Source of the DNA: Bacteroides_E sp964583185
GTDB taxonomy: Bacteria > Bacteroidota > Bacteroidia > Bacteroidales > Bacteroidaceae
Assembly (NCBI GenBank): GCA_964583185.1
Contig: CAZOVL010000108.1
Location: 1-7,418 of the forward strand
Direction of reading: 5' to 3'
Length of the DNA: 7,418 bases
Each line of letters starts with the position of its first letter. The stretch's first letter is position 1. Positions 1-6,163 of this stretch are shown here, one piece after another. A model generated the notes under the pieces. That model was not told where the DNA came from and did no database searches. It saw only the letters and a list, made by a program, of their open reading frames with translations. The translations under genes and the position numbers were made by a program.

Positions 1-488
1 GTAGAGCTTATTTCAAGTAAGGGGGAGTTCATTAGTTTTACTGATTCAGGAAGTTTTGACTCATCAACAGGATGTTGTGGACGAGGGTATATAAGTATTT
101 GATGATTAGCTAAAATCTTCTCTGGATTTCTCCAGTGGTTAAATTGATTCCAATTATCTGCTCCAATGATAAGGATGAACTCTTTTGCCGGATAAGCATT
201 TCTAAGTTCTTTTAAGGTGTGTGCTGTATAATAGGGAGGATTGAGTTGCAGTTCAAAATCAGAAGCTTTAAATTGTGGATACTCTTGAATGGCTAATCGA
301 ATTAACTCCATACGTTGACTCTCACTGGCTCCTGCTTCTTTCTTTTTAAGAGGATTTTGAGGGGTAAGCATAAACCATAATTCATCTAACTTTTCATATT
401 CGCAGATATAATTAGCCAAAGCTAGATGACCTATATGGATAGGATCGAAAGAGCCTCCGAAAACTCCTATTTGTTGCTTGTGCTTCAT
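1..488 (-). CDS. nadD: Nicotinate-nucleotide adenylyltransferase NadD, 3' end cut by window edge
   Basis: My own translation of the minus strand from the ATG at 488 gives 162 complete codons before the window ends. The protein adenylylates nicotinate mononucleotide with ATP to make deamido-NAD, a cytosolic step of NAD synthesis. The nucleotidyltransferase signature GGSFDPIHIGH is at residues 11-21 and includes the HxGH ATP-binding motif. GADNW follows at 109-113. The visible part stops inside the ISST motif (residues 160 onward), which in this family precedes the last few dozen residues, so roughly the final 30-40 residues lie outside the window. The start is firm because the signature sits at the usual distance from it. 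The gene begins 4 bp after the gmk stop, so it is the third gene of the yicC-gmk-nadD operon and probably translationally coupled to gmk. No defect is visible. Confidence 0.95.
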   Translation of the reverse strand, partial: MKHKQQIGVFGGSFDPIHIGHLALANYICEYEKLDELWFMLTPQNPLKKKEAGASESQRMELIRLAIQEYPQFKASDFELQLNPPYYTAHTLKELRNAYPAKEFILIIGADNWNQFNHWRNPEKILANHQILIYPRPQHPVDESKLPESVKLMNSPLLEISS

Positions 489-492
489 TGAG

Positions 493-1059
493 TTATTTCG
501 ATAAGAATGCGTGAATTTTATTGTATGCTTCTTCTTGTGCCTTTTTTAAATCATCGTTTACAATAACAACGTCAAACTCCGGAGCAAAGTTTAGTTCGTA
601 TTCCGCCTTTTCTATTCGTTTTTGAATAACTTCAGGGGTGTCAGTCGCTCGTTTGTTTAATCTGTTTTTCAACTCTTCAATGGAAGGAGGTTGAATAAAA
701 ATGGATAAAGCACGATCTCCAAAATATTTCTTGATGTTACAACCACCTACTACATCGACATCAAAAATGACGTTCTTTCCCTCGTTGAGTATACGATCTA
801 CTTCTGCTTTTAAAGTTCCATAGAAACAGTTGGCGTAAACCTCTTCATATTCCAAGAACTCTCCTTTTTTTATTTTCTCCTTGAATTCTTCGGGGGTATG
901 AAAATAGTACTCAACACCGTGTTCTTCATCACCTCGAGGTGCACGACTAGTTGCTGAGATGGAGAACGTTAAGCCCAATTCTTTTTTAAGTAAATGATTG
1001 ATAATGGTTGATTTTCCAGAACCCGAAGGAGCTGAGAAAATAATCAGTTTACCTTTCAT
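493..1059 (-). CDS. gmk: Guanylate kinase
   Basis: Complete 188-residue guanylate kinase, near the usual bacterial length of about 200. It phosphorylates GMP to GDP with ATP in the cytosol, in purine nucleotide synthesis and salvage. The P-loop APSGSGKST is at residues 10-18. The GMP-binding segment TSRAPRGDEEHGVEYYF is at 37-53 and holds the conserved Arg and the acidic/Tyr residues that bind guanine and phosphate. YGT follows at 80-82, the central-strand motif DVDVVGG at 100-106, and the Arg-rich lid RLNKR at 133-137. The C-terminal part has the family's FDVVIVND strand (162-169). The gene starts 11 bp after the yicC stop and ends 4 bp before nadD. Pairing of a yicC-family gene with gmk is also known in Firmicutes (yloC near gmk in Bacillus subtilis), which supports both assignments. 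Confidence 0.97.
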   Translation of the reverse strand: MKGKLIIFSAPSGSGKSTIINHLLKKELGLTFSISATSRAPRGDEEHGVEYYFHTPEEFKEKIKKGEFLEYEEVYANCFYGTLKAEVDRILNEGKNVIFDVDVVGGCNIKKYFGDRALSIFIQPPSIEELKNRLNKRATDTPEVIQKRIEKAEYELNFAPEFDVVIVNDDLKKAQEEAYNKIHAFLSK

Positions 1060-1070
1060 AATGTGAGTGT

Positions 1071-1949
1071 TTATAGTGTGTTTAATACTTGTTCTTTAAT
1101 TTGCTCCAATTCGTCTTTCATTTGAACTACGATTTTTTGCATATTGGCATCGTTCGATTTACTTCCTAATGTGTTGATTTCTCTGCCAATTTCTTGGGAA
1201 ATGAAGCCGAGTTTTTTCCCTTGATCTTCCTCTTGCTCTAATGTCTTTAGAAAATACTCCAAGTGGTTAGTCAAACGTTGTTTCTCTTCATTTACATCTA
1301 AACGCTCAATGTGATAAATCAACTCTTGTTCTAAACGATTCTTATCGTAATCTACCGTTGGTATGCTTTCTAATGCTTCAACAAGGCGTTCTCTAACTTT
1401 TTCTATGCGCTCTTTTTCGTAAGGTTCAATTTGAGTTAATAACTCTTGTATGCGTTGAATGTTTTCTTTAAACTTTAATTCCAAGGCAGCACCTTCTTGC
1501 AGACGAAACTCAACCAGCTGTTTAGTAGCGTCTTCAATGGTTTCTTTTACAATGTTCCACTCTTCTTCTGAAAGCTCTTTAACTTCAGCTCTGCTCATTA
1601 CGTCAGGCATTTTGAGCAAAATCTGAAACCAATCAGCTGGCAAAGGAATGTTTAACTGTTCTGAAATCTCATTGATTTGTTTGTAGTAGTTTCTAATTAA
1701 CGATTGATTAATTGGGATTGATTGATCTACATCTTCTTTAATTTCAATCCATAAGCTAAAGTCAATTTTCCCTCTTTTAAGCAGTGTACCTAACTCTTTT
1801 CTGATTTCCATCTCTTTCTCTCTAAAAAGAGGAGCTATACGGGAAGAAAGATCCATCCCTTTACTGTTTAACGATTTTATTTCTATCGTTACTTTCTTAT
1901 CGGGAAACTCGGCAATGGCTTTGCCATACCCTGTCATTGATTGTATCAT
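1071..1949 (-). CDS. yicC: YicC/YloC family endoribonuclease-type protein
   Basis: The 292-residue protein begins MIQSMTGYGKA, the hallmark N-terminus of the YicC/YloC family. The N-terminal YicC-like domain covers roughly residues 1-155. The C-terminal DUF1732 domain, about 205-292, contains NRLEQELIYHIERLDVNEE, GKKLGFISQEIGREINTLGSK and a final KDELEQIKEQVLN helix. Much of the protein is charged and helical. E. coli YicC is reported to act on RNA as an endoribonuclease and to promote sRNA turnover with PNPase; here the role is inferred from family membership. An in-frame ATG at 1988 would add 13 residues, but I reject it because the -7 promoter element (1966-1973) would then lie inside the coding region and the family starts at MI.SMTGYG. 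This is the first gene of the minus-strand operon, followed by gmk and nadD. Confidence 0.92.
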   Translation of the reverse strand: MIQSMTGYGKAIAEFPDKKVTIEIKSLNSKGMDLSSRIAPLFREKEMEIRKELGTLLKRGKIDFSLWIEIKEDVDQSIPINQSLIRNYYKQINEISEQLNIPLPADWFQILLKMPDVMSRAEVKELSEEEWNIVKETIEDATKQLVEFRLQEGAALELKFKENIQRIQELLTQIEPYEKERIEKVRERLVEALESIPTVDYDKNRLEQELIYHIERLDVNEEKQRLTNHLEYFLKTLEQEEDQGKKLGFISQEIGREINTLGSKSNDANMQKIVVQMKDELEQIKEQVLNTL

Positions 1950-1965
1950 AATTGCGACTTTTGTG

Positions 1966-1973
1966 CAAAAATA
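1966..1973 (-). promoter_or_regulatory. Bacteroidetes -7 promoter element for yicC-gmk-nadD
   Basis: The minus strand reads TATTTTTG here, a perfect match to the Bacteroidetes sigma-ABfr -7 consensus TAnnTTTG. It lies 16 bp upstream of the yicC ATG at 1949, leaving a leader of roughly 10 nt. No good TTG/TTTG -33 element is seen at the usual spacing; the closest TTG is only 12 bp upstream. The position also argues against the longer yicC start at 1988. Confidence 0.6.
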
Positions 1974-1983
1974 ACGGATTTTT

Positions 1984-2022
1984 AGCAATTAACCTTTATC
2001 TTTGTGAATAATAAGCAATTAA
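1984..2022 (+). repeat. Direct repeat AGCAATTAA flanking the tsaB -7 box
   Basis: The 9-mer AGCAATTAA occurs at 1984-1992 and again at 2014-2022, exactly 30 bp apart start to start, about three helical turns. One copy lies just upstream of the -7 element TATCTTTG and the other between the probable transcription start and the ATG. Similarity extends outward (T-N-AGCAATTAA-N-CT matches in both). This could be an operator pair or chance in AT-rich DNA; function is inference. Confidence 0.4.
1997..2004 (+). promoter_or_regulatory. Bacteroidetes -7 promoter element for tsaB operon
   Basis: TATCTTTG matches TAnnTTTG exactly and ends 21 bp before the tsaB ATG at 2026, so transcription would begin around 2009-2012. 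No TTG-type -33 box is visible 17-23 bp upstream, so the call rests on the -7 box and its position. It lies back to back with the minus-strand promoter at 1966-1973; the two -7 elements are 23 bp apart and transcripts diverge from them. Confidence 0.6.
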
Positions 2023-2025
2023 TCT

Positions 2026-2718
2026 ATGTCGTGTATTCTAAGTATTGAAACTTCTACAGCGGTCTGTTCTGTAGCTATAAGTGAACTAGGTGATAAAATA
2101 TTCAATAAAGAAGATTATAATGGTCCTAATCATGCAGAATCGTTAGGGGTTTTTATAGATGAAGCCCTCTCATTTATTGATAGTAGAGGAGTTCCTTTAG
2201 ATGCTGTAGCCATAAGTAGTGGTCCCGGTTCTTATACAGGTCTGCGCATTGGAGTTTCTATGGCTAAAGGAGTTTGTTATGGGCGTGATGTTCCTCTTAT
2301 AGGTGTTTCAACCTTGAAATTACTTGCCGTTCCGGTTTTGTTGAATTATGAATTACCCGAAGATGCACTGCTTTGTCCTATGATTGACGCTCGTCGTATG
2401 GAAGTCTATGCTGCCATTTACGATCGATCGTTAAAAGAGAAAAGAGAAATTACTGCCGATATTATTGATGAGAATTCCTATTTGGAATTTTTAGAAAAGC
2501 ATCCTGTTTACTTTTTTGGAAACGGATCAGCTAAAAGTAAAGATAAAATAACCCATCCCAATGCTCATTTTTTACCCGATATACATCCTTTAGCTCAATG
2601 GATGTACCCTTTGGCAGAACAGCTAATGGCTAATGAAGAGTTTGAAGATGTGGCTTATTTTGAACCTTTTTATTTGAAAGATTTTGTGGCTACAAAACCA
2701 AAGAAGAAACTTTTGTAG
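2026..2718 (+). CDS. tsaB: tRNA threonylcarbamoyladenosine biosynthesis protein TsaB
   Basis: Complete 230-residue TsaB, the typical bacterial length. It is a catalytically inactive ASKHA-fold paralogue of TsaD that forms the TsaB-TsaD-TsaE complex making t6A at position 37 of ANN-decoding tRNAs in the cytosol. The N-terminal strand ILSIETSTAVCSVAI (4-18) is the family's phosphate-1-like segment. HAESL is at 36-40, and the strongly conserved SSGPGSYTGLRIGVSMAKG at 64-82 contains the family signature. DARRMEVYAA at 121-130 and the C-terminal FEPFYLKDFVATKPK (212-226), typical of bacterial TsaB, complete the protein. It is the first gene of the rightward run, with a -7 promoter element 21 bp upstream. 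Neither tsaD nor tsaE is in the window, so its partners must be encoded elsewhere. DUF4290 follows after 31 bp. Confidence 0.95.
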   Translation: MSCILSIETSTAVCSVAISELGDKIFNKEDYNGPNHAESLGVFIDEALSFIDSRGVPLDAVAISSGPGSYTGLRIGVSMAKGVCYGRDVPLIGVSTLKLLAVPVLLNYELPEDALLCPMIDARRMEVYAAIYDRSLKEKREITADIIDENSYLEFLEKHPVYFFGNGSAKSKDKITHPNAHFLPDIHPLAQWMYPLAEQLMANEEFEDVAYFEPFYLKDFVATKPKKKLL

Positions 2719-2749
2719 TTGTCTTAATTCTTTTTATATTTATAAAACT

Positions 2750-3346
2750 ATGCAATACAATACTTCACAGAAAAAAATGGCTCTTCCGGAATACGGTCGT
2801 AGTGTACAGAATATGGTTGATCATGCTCTTACTATTGAAGATCGTGAAGAGAGGCAATTATGTGCCAATACTATAGTTGAAATTATGGGGAATATGTTTC
2901 CTCATTTAAGAGATATTCCTGACTTTAAGCATAAGTTATGGGATCATTTAGCTATGATGGCTGATTTCAAGCTGGATATAGACTATCCTTATGAAATAGT
3001 TAAGAAAGAGTTATTAGATGAAAAACCGGATAAGGTTCCCTATCAACAGACATATATAAAATATAGGCACTATGGGAAAACCATTGAACGCTTAATTGAA
3101 GAAGCTATCGGGATGCCCGAAGGAGATGAGAAGAACAACTTGGTGGCGTTGATTTGTAATCATATGCGTCAAGCTTTTTCTACTTGGAATAATAACTCGG
3201 TTGATGAGGAAAAAATAGCTGCTGACTTATTAGAATTGTCTAATGGGAAACTGAGCGAAACAGAAGAGGTTCGTAAACTAATGGAGGAACGAATGAATCG
3301 TTACGGTCGTAGAGGTAGAAATACTTCTCGAAGAGGCCAGCGATAG
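2750..3346 (+). CDS. DUF4290 family protein, function unknown
   Basis: A 198-residue cytosolic protein with no signal peptide or membrane segment, recognised as DUF4290, a family I know only from Bacteroidetes. No biochemical function is established to my knowledge. Visible features are LPEYGRSVQNMVDHALTIEDREER (12-35), NMFPHLRDIPDFKHKLWDHLAMMADFKLDIDYPYE (48-82), with many invariant-looking His, Trp and Asp residues, YGKTIERLIEEAI (108-120) and an acidic/basic helical C-terminal half. It ends in a strongly basic tail rich in Arg and Gly (residues 185-198), which suggests but does not prove contact with RNA, ribosomes or other polyanions. I chose the ATG at 2750; an in-frame ATG at 2684 would add 22 residues overlapping the tsaB 3' end and resembles no family member. 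The gene lies 31 bp after tsaB and 43 bp before murA, all co-directional, so it is probably co-transcribed with tRNA-modification, ribosome-maturation and cell-wall genes. Confidence 0.88.
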   Translation: MQYNTSQKKMALPEYGRSVQNMVDHALTIEDREERQLCANTIVEIMGNMFPHLRDIPDFKHKLWDHLAMMADFKLDIDYPYEIVKKELLDEKPDKVPYQQTYIKYRHYGKTIERLIEEAIGMPEGDEKNNLVALICNHMRQAFSTWNNNSVDEEKIAADLLELSNGKLSETEEVRKLMEERMNRYGRRGRNTSRRGQR

Positions 3347-3389
3347 TTGTAAATATTAAAATAAGGTTAACCTACTAATCCAATAGCTT

Positions 3390-4694
3390 ATGTCGTCATT
3401 TATCATTGAAGGTGGGCACAAATTATGTGGGGATATTTATCCTCAAGGTGCTAAGAATGAAGTTCTACAAATTATTTGTGCTACATTATTGACTAAAGAG
3501 AAAGTTGTAATTCACAATGTTCCAAACATCTTAGATGTGAATAATTTAATTCAGTTAATGCGAGATGTAGGGGTGGAAGTGGATAAATTAGATGAATGTA
3601 GCTATAGTTTCAAGGCCGAATCGGTTGACTTGGAATTTATGGAGAGTGAGGAATATCTTAAAAAATGCTCCAGCTTAAGAGGGTCAGTTATGCTTATTGG
3701 CCCTACTGTTGCTCGATTTGGAAAAACAATTATATCAAAACCCGGAGGAGATAAAATTGGTCGTCGTCGTTTAGATACGCACCTAACCGGAATAAAGAAT
3801 CTGGGAGCCCAATTTAATTATGATAACTTACGAGAAGTATTTGAAATTTCAGCTGAACAGCTGAAGGGTGCTTCTATGCTTTTGGATGAGGCTTCGGTAA
3901 CAGGTACAGCAAATATTGTTATGGCTGCTGTTCTGGCTGAAGGAAAGACTACCATTTACAATGCTGCTTGTGAACCTTATTTGCAGCAGTTATGTAAAAT
4001 GTTGAATCGTATGGGGGCAAAGATTAGTGGCATTGCGTCAAACTTACTGACCATTGAAGGAGTTAAAGAGTTGAAAGGTACTGAGCATACTATTTTACCC
4101 GATATGATTGAAGTGGGTAGTTTTATTGGTATGGCTGCAATGACCCAAAGCGATATTACCATCAAAAACGTAAGCTATGAAAACTTGGGCATTATCCCTG
4201 AGAGTTTTAGGCGTTTAGGAATTAAATTGGAGCAGATTGGAGATGATATTCACGTACCTGCACAAGAGAATTATGTCATTGAATCTTTTATTGATGGTTC
4301 CATAATGACGCTGGCTGATGCTCCTTGGCCCGGATTAACACCGGATTTGTTGAGTGTTCTGTTGGTGGTTGCTACTCAAGCAAAGGGAAGTGTACTAATT
4401 CATCAGAAGATGTTTGAAAGTCGTTTGTTCTTTGTGGACAAACTGATAGATATGGGAGCTCAAATTATATTATGTGATCCACATCGTGCCGTAGTTATTG
4501 GACATAATCATCTGTTCCGCCTGAGAGGAGGAAGTATGACTTCTCCTGATATTCGTGCAGGAATTGCTCTTTTAATTGCTGCTTTAAGTGCTGAAGGAGT
4601 GAGTACCATTCATAATGTTGACCAAATTGACCGAGGTTATCAAAACATAGAAGCACGTTTAAACGCATTAGGTGCAAGAATTACGCGTATATGA
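3390..4694 (+). CDS. murA: UDP-N-acetylglucosamine 1-carboxyvinyltransferase MurA, Cys-to-Asp active site
   Basis: Complete 434-residue MurA, slightly longer than the E. coli enzyme (419). It transfers enolpyruvate from PEP to UDP-GlcNAc, the first committed step of peptidoglycan synthesis, in the cytosol. QGAKNE at 19-24 places Lys22 and Asn23 exactly as in E. coli. The active-site loop reads SKPGGDKIGRRRLDTHLTG (116-134): Asp121 replaces the usual Cys115, while Arg126 matches E. coli Arg120. The family's catalytic Asp (E. coli Asp305) is in GLTPD at residue 319, and Arg389 in SPDIRAG corresponds to Arg397. The C-terminus IDRGYQNIEARLNALGARI is typical, and two repeats of the EPT fold span the protein. 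The Cys-to-Asp change is known from Mycobacterium and Chlamydia MurA and gives fosfomycin insensitivity while keeping activity. Its stop overlaps the rimM start (ATGA, 4691-4694). Confidence 0.97.
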   Translation: MSSFIIEGGHKLCGDIYPQGAKNEVLQIICATLLTKEKVVIHNVPNILDVNNLIQLMRDVGVEVDKLDECSYSFKAESVDLEFMESEEYLKKCSSLRGSVMLIGPTVARFGKTIISKPGGDKIGRRRLDTHLTGIKNLGAQFNYDNLREVFEISAEQLKGASMLLDEASVTGTANIVMAAVLAEGKTTIYNAACEPYLQQLCKMLNRMGAKISGIASNLLTIEGVKELKGTEHTILPDMIEVGSFIGMAAMTQSDITIKNVSYENLGIIPESFRRLGIKLEQIGDDIHVPAQENYVIESFIDGSIMTLADAPWPGLTPDLLSVLLVVATQAKGSVLIHQKMFESRLFFVDKLIDMGAQIILCDPHRAVVIGHNHLFRLRGGSMTSPDIRAGIALLIAALSAEGVSTIHNVDQIDRGYQNIEARLNALGARITRI

Positions 4695-5218
4695 TTAAAC
4701 AATCTGATGTAATAAAAGTAGGAATCTTTACTAAACCTCATGGCGTTTCCGGTGAAATACGATTGGAATTTGATGGGGGAGCTTTTGAAGAAATTCCTTC
4801 TGAATATATAATCTGTGATATGGAGGGGATTCTTGTCCCCTTTTTTATTGAGTCGTATCGTCTAAGTGGTGGAAATACAGGCTATGTCAAGTTTCAACGA
4901 GTTGACGACTTGGCTTATGCCAATCGGTTTAGTAATGTAACGGCCTATCTTCCCAATGATGTAGTTGATGAAGAGGTTGAAACGGATGGTTATGATGAGC
5001 TAATTGGTTTTAGACTTCACGATGAAACGAAAGGAGATATCGGTGTAATCCTTGGCATTGATGAAACAACTTCTAATGTTTTGTTTGTAGTGGATTATAA
5101 TGGTCAAGAGATATTAATTCCTCTACACGAGGATTTAATAGAGGGAATAGATTCTGAAAGCAAGATTATTTATGTAGATCTTCCGGAAGGACTAACCGAT
5201 TTAGATTCTTTAGATTAA
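4691..5218 (+). CDS. rimM: Ribosome maturation factor RimM
   Basis: Complete 175-residue RimM, of typical length. It binds ribosomal protein S19 and assists maturation of the 30S subunit head and 16S rRNA processing in the cytosol. The N-terminal beta-barrel domain opens with VIKVGIFTKPHGVSGEIRLEF (7-27), matching the family's VG.....HG..GE signature. The C-terminal PRC-barrel domain follows from about residue 100 (DELIGFRLHDETKGDIGVI) and includes the conserved ILIPLHEDLIEGID and IIYVDLPEGL segments near the end. The protein is notably acidic, especially around 92-110 and at the C-terminus. Its ATG overlaps the murA TGA by four bases (ATGA), suggesting translational coupling. In many bacteria rimM lies between rpsP and trmD; here it is attached to murA instead, and neither usual partner is present. 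Confidence 0.95.
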   Translation: MIKQSDVIKVGIFTKPHGVSGEIRLEFDGGAFEEIPSEYIICDMEGILVPFFIESYRLSGGNTGYVKFQRVDDLAYANRFSNVTAYLPNDVVDEEVETDGYDELIGFRLHDETKGDIGVILGIDETTSNVLFVVDYNGQEILIPLHEDLIEGIDSESKIIYVDLPEGLTDLDSLD

Positions 5219-5270
5219 CCCGTTAAGTTAATTTCATAAAATAAAAGAGGATATAATAGACTGAAATGCG

Positions 5271-5278
5271 TACCTTTG
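5271..5278 (+). promoter_or_regulatory. Bacteroidetes -7 promoter element for M23 peptidase-dxr
   Basis: TACCTTTG matches the -7 consensus TAnnTTTG exactly and ends 19 bp before the ATG at 5298. It lies in the 79-bp gap after rimM (5219-5297), the longest gap in the window. No TTG-type -33 element is seen at normal spacing. It implies that the peptidase-dxr(-rseP) group can be transcribed independently of the tsaB-murA-rimM run. Confidence 0.55.
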
Positions 5279-5297
5279 TTCGCTATTATTCAGGGGT

Positions 5298-6158
5298 ATG
5301 GCTAAGAAAAAACGCAAAAAATCCTTTTGGAAAGACATTCGGTTTAAATATAAGCTGACCATTCTAAATGAAAACACATTAGAAGAGGTCTTTAAATTGC
5401 GTGTTTCTAAATTTAATGGACTATCTGTGCTCTTTACCACCTTATTCCTTATTTTCTTCATTGTTTCCTCTATTGTTGTTTTAACCCCATTGCGTAATTA
5501 TTTACCCGGTTATTTTAATAGTGAAGTGCGGGCTCAAATTGTGAGTAATGCACTTAGGGTGGATTCTTTGCAAACAGTGGTGGAAAAACAAAATCTATAC
5601 ATTACCAATATTCAAGATATATTTCGAGGCGATGTTAAGCCGGATACCATTCACTCCATTGATTCACTTACTACAATGCGAGTGGATTCAATTAAAGAAA
5701 GAACAGAAAGAGAGAATGCTTTCAGAGAAGAGTATGAGGAGCGAGAAAAGTATAACCTGAGTTCATTTACAGCGAATTTAGATTTAGGAGGGATACAATT
5801 GTTTCTTCCCACATCGGGTATTATAACCGGTCATTTTGATGCTGAAAGGAGACACTATGGAGTAGATGTAGCGGCTCCTACTAATGAAAGTATATTAGCT
5901 GTATTAGATGGAGTTGTTGTTTTGAGTACTTATACTGCTGATACAGGTTATTTAATACAATTGCAACATAATCAGGATTTTGTGTCTATATATAAGCATT
6001 GTGGATCATTGTTGAAAAAACAAGGAGATAAGGTAAAATCGGGTGAAGTTATTGCTTTAGTGGGGAATACCGGAACACTGAGTTCAGGTCCTCATTTACA
6101 TTTTGAGTTGTGGTATAAAGGACAAGCTGTAAATCCTGAACATTATATTGCCTTTTAA
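5298..6158 (+). CDS. Membrane-anchored M23 (LytM-type) peptidoglycan endopeptidase
   Basis: A 286-residue protein with a very basic N-terminus (MAKKKRKKSFWKDIRFKYK), one hydrophobic helix at about 43-63 and a long extracytoplasmic part. By the positive-inside rule it is a type II membrane protein facing the periplasm. Residues 82-152 look helical and partly coiled-coil, rich in Glu, Arg and Lys toward the end. The C-terminal M23 domain (about 165-286) keeps the zinc and catalytic residues: HYGVD gives His186 and Asp190, IYKH gives His234, and GPHLHFE gives His266 and His268. It is therefore predicted to be an active metalloendopeptidase that cleaves peptide cross-links, though its target bond is unknown. 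It has its own -7 element, follows rimM by 79 bp and precedes dxr by 5 bp, so it is almost certainly co-transcribed with dxr. An AGGGG lies one base before the ATG, too close to serve as a Shine-Dalgarno site. Confidence 0.9.
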   Translation: MAKKKRKKSFWKDIRFKYKLTILNENTLEEVFKLRVSKFNGLSVLFTTLFLIFFIVSSIVVLTPLRNYLPGYFNSEVRAQIVSNALRVDSLQTVVEKQNLYITNIQDIFRGDVKPDTIHSIDSLTTMRVDSIKERTERENAFREEYEEREKYNLSSFTANLDLGGIQLFLPTSGIITGHFDAERRHYGVDVAAPTNESILAVLDGVVVLSTYTADTGYLIQLQHNQDFVSIYKHCGSLLKKQGDKVKSGEVIALVGNTGTLSSGPHLHFELWYKGQAVNPEHYIAF

Positions 6159-6163
6159 AAGCT

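Noticed and set aside
3977..4165. Minus-strand open frame of 62 codons inside murA
   Set aside because: It lies wholly within a clearly recognised gene, resembles no family I know, and has no promoter or conserved motif.
4495..4677. Minus-strand open frame of 60 codons inside the murA 3' end
   Set aside because: It is antisense to the conserved MurA C-terminus and its composition does not look like a protein under selection.
5215..5226. Inverted repeat TTAAC-CC-GTTAA at the rimM stop, considered as a terminator
   Set aside because: The stem is only 5 bp and AT-rich with a 2-nt loop, and no T-run follows, so it would not fold into an effective intrinsic terminator.
5292..5296. AGGGG before the M23 peptidase start, considered as a Shine-Dalgarno site
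   Set aside because: It lies one base from the ATG, too close to pair with 16S rRNA while the start codon is in the P site, and genes in this phylum usually lack such sites.
5234..5461. Minus-strand open frame of 75 codons across the rimM-peptidase gap
   Set aside because: It overlaps the peptidase N-terminus and its promoter element, shows no family resemblance, and the plus-strand reading explains the region.
5548..5760. Second plus-strand frame of 70 codons inside the peptidase gene
   Set aside because: It is out of frame with the M23 peptidase, which is continuous and complete through this region.
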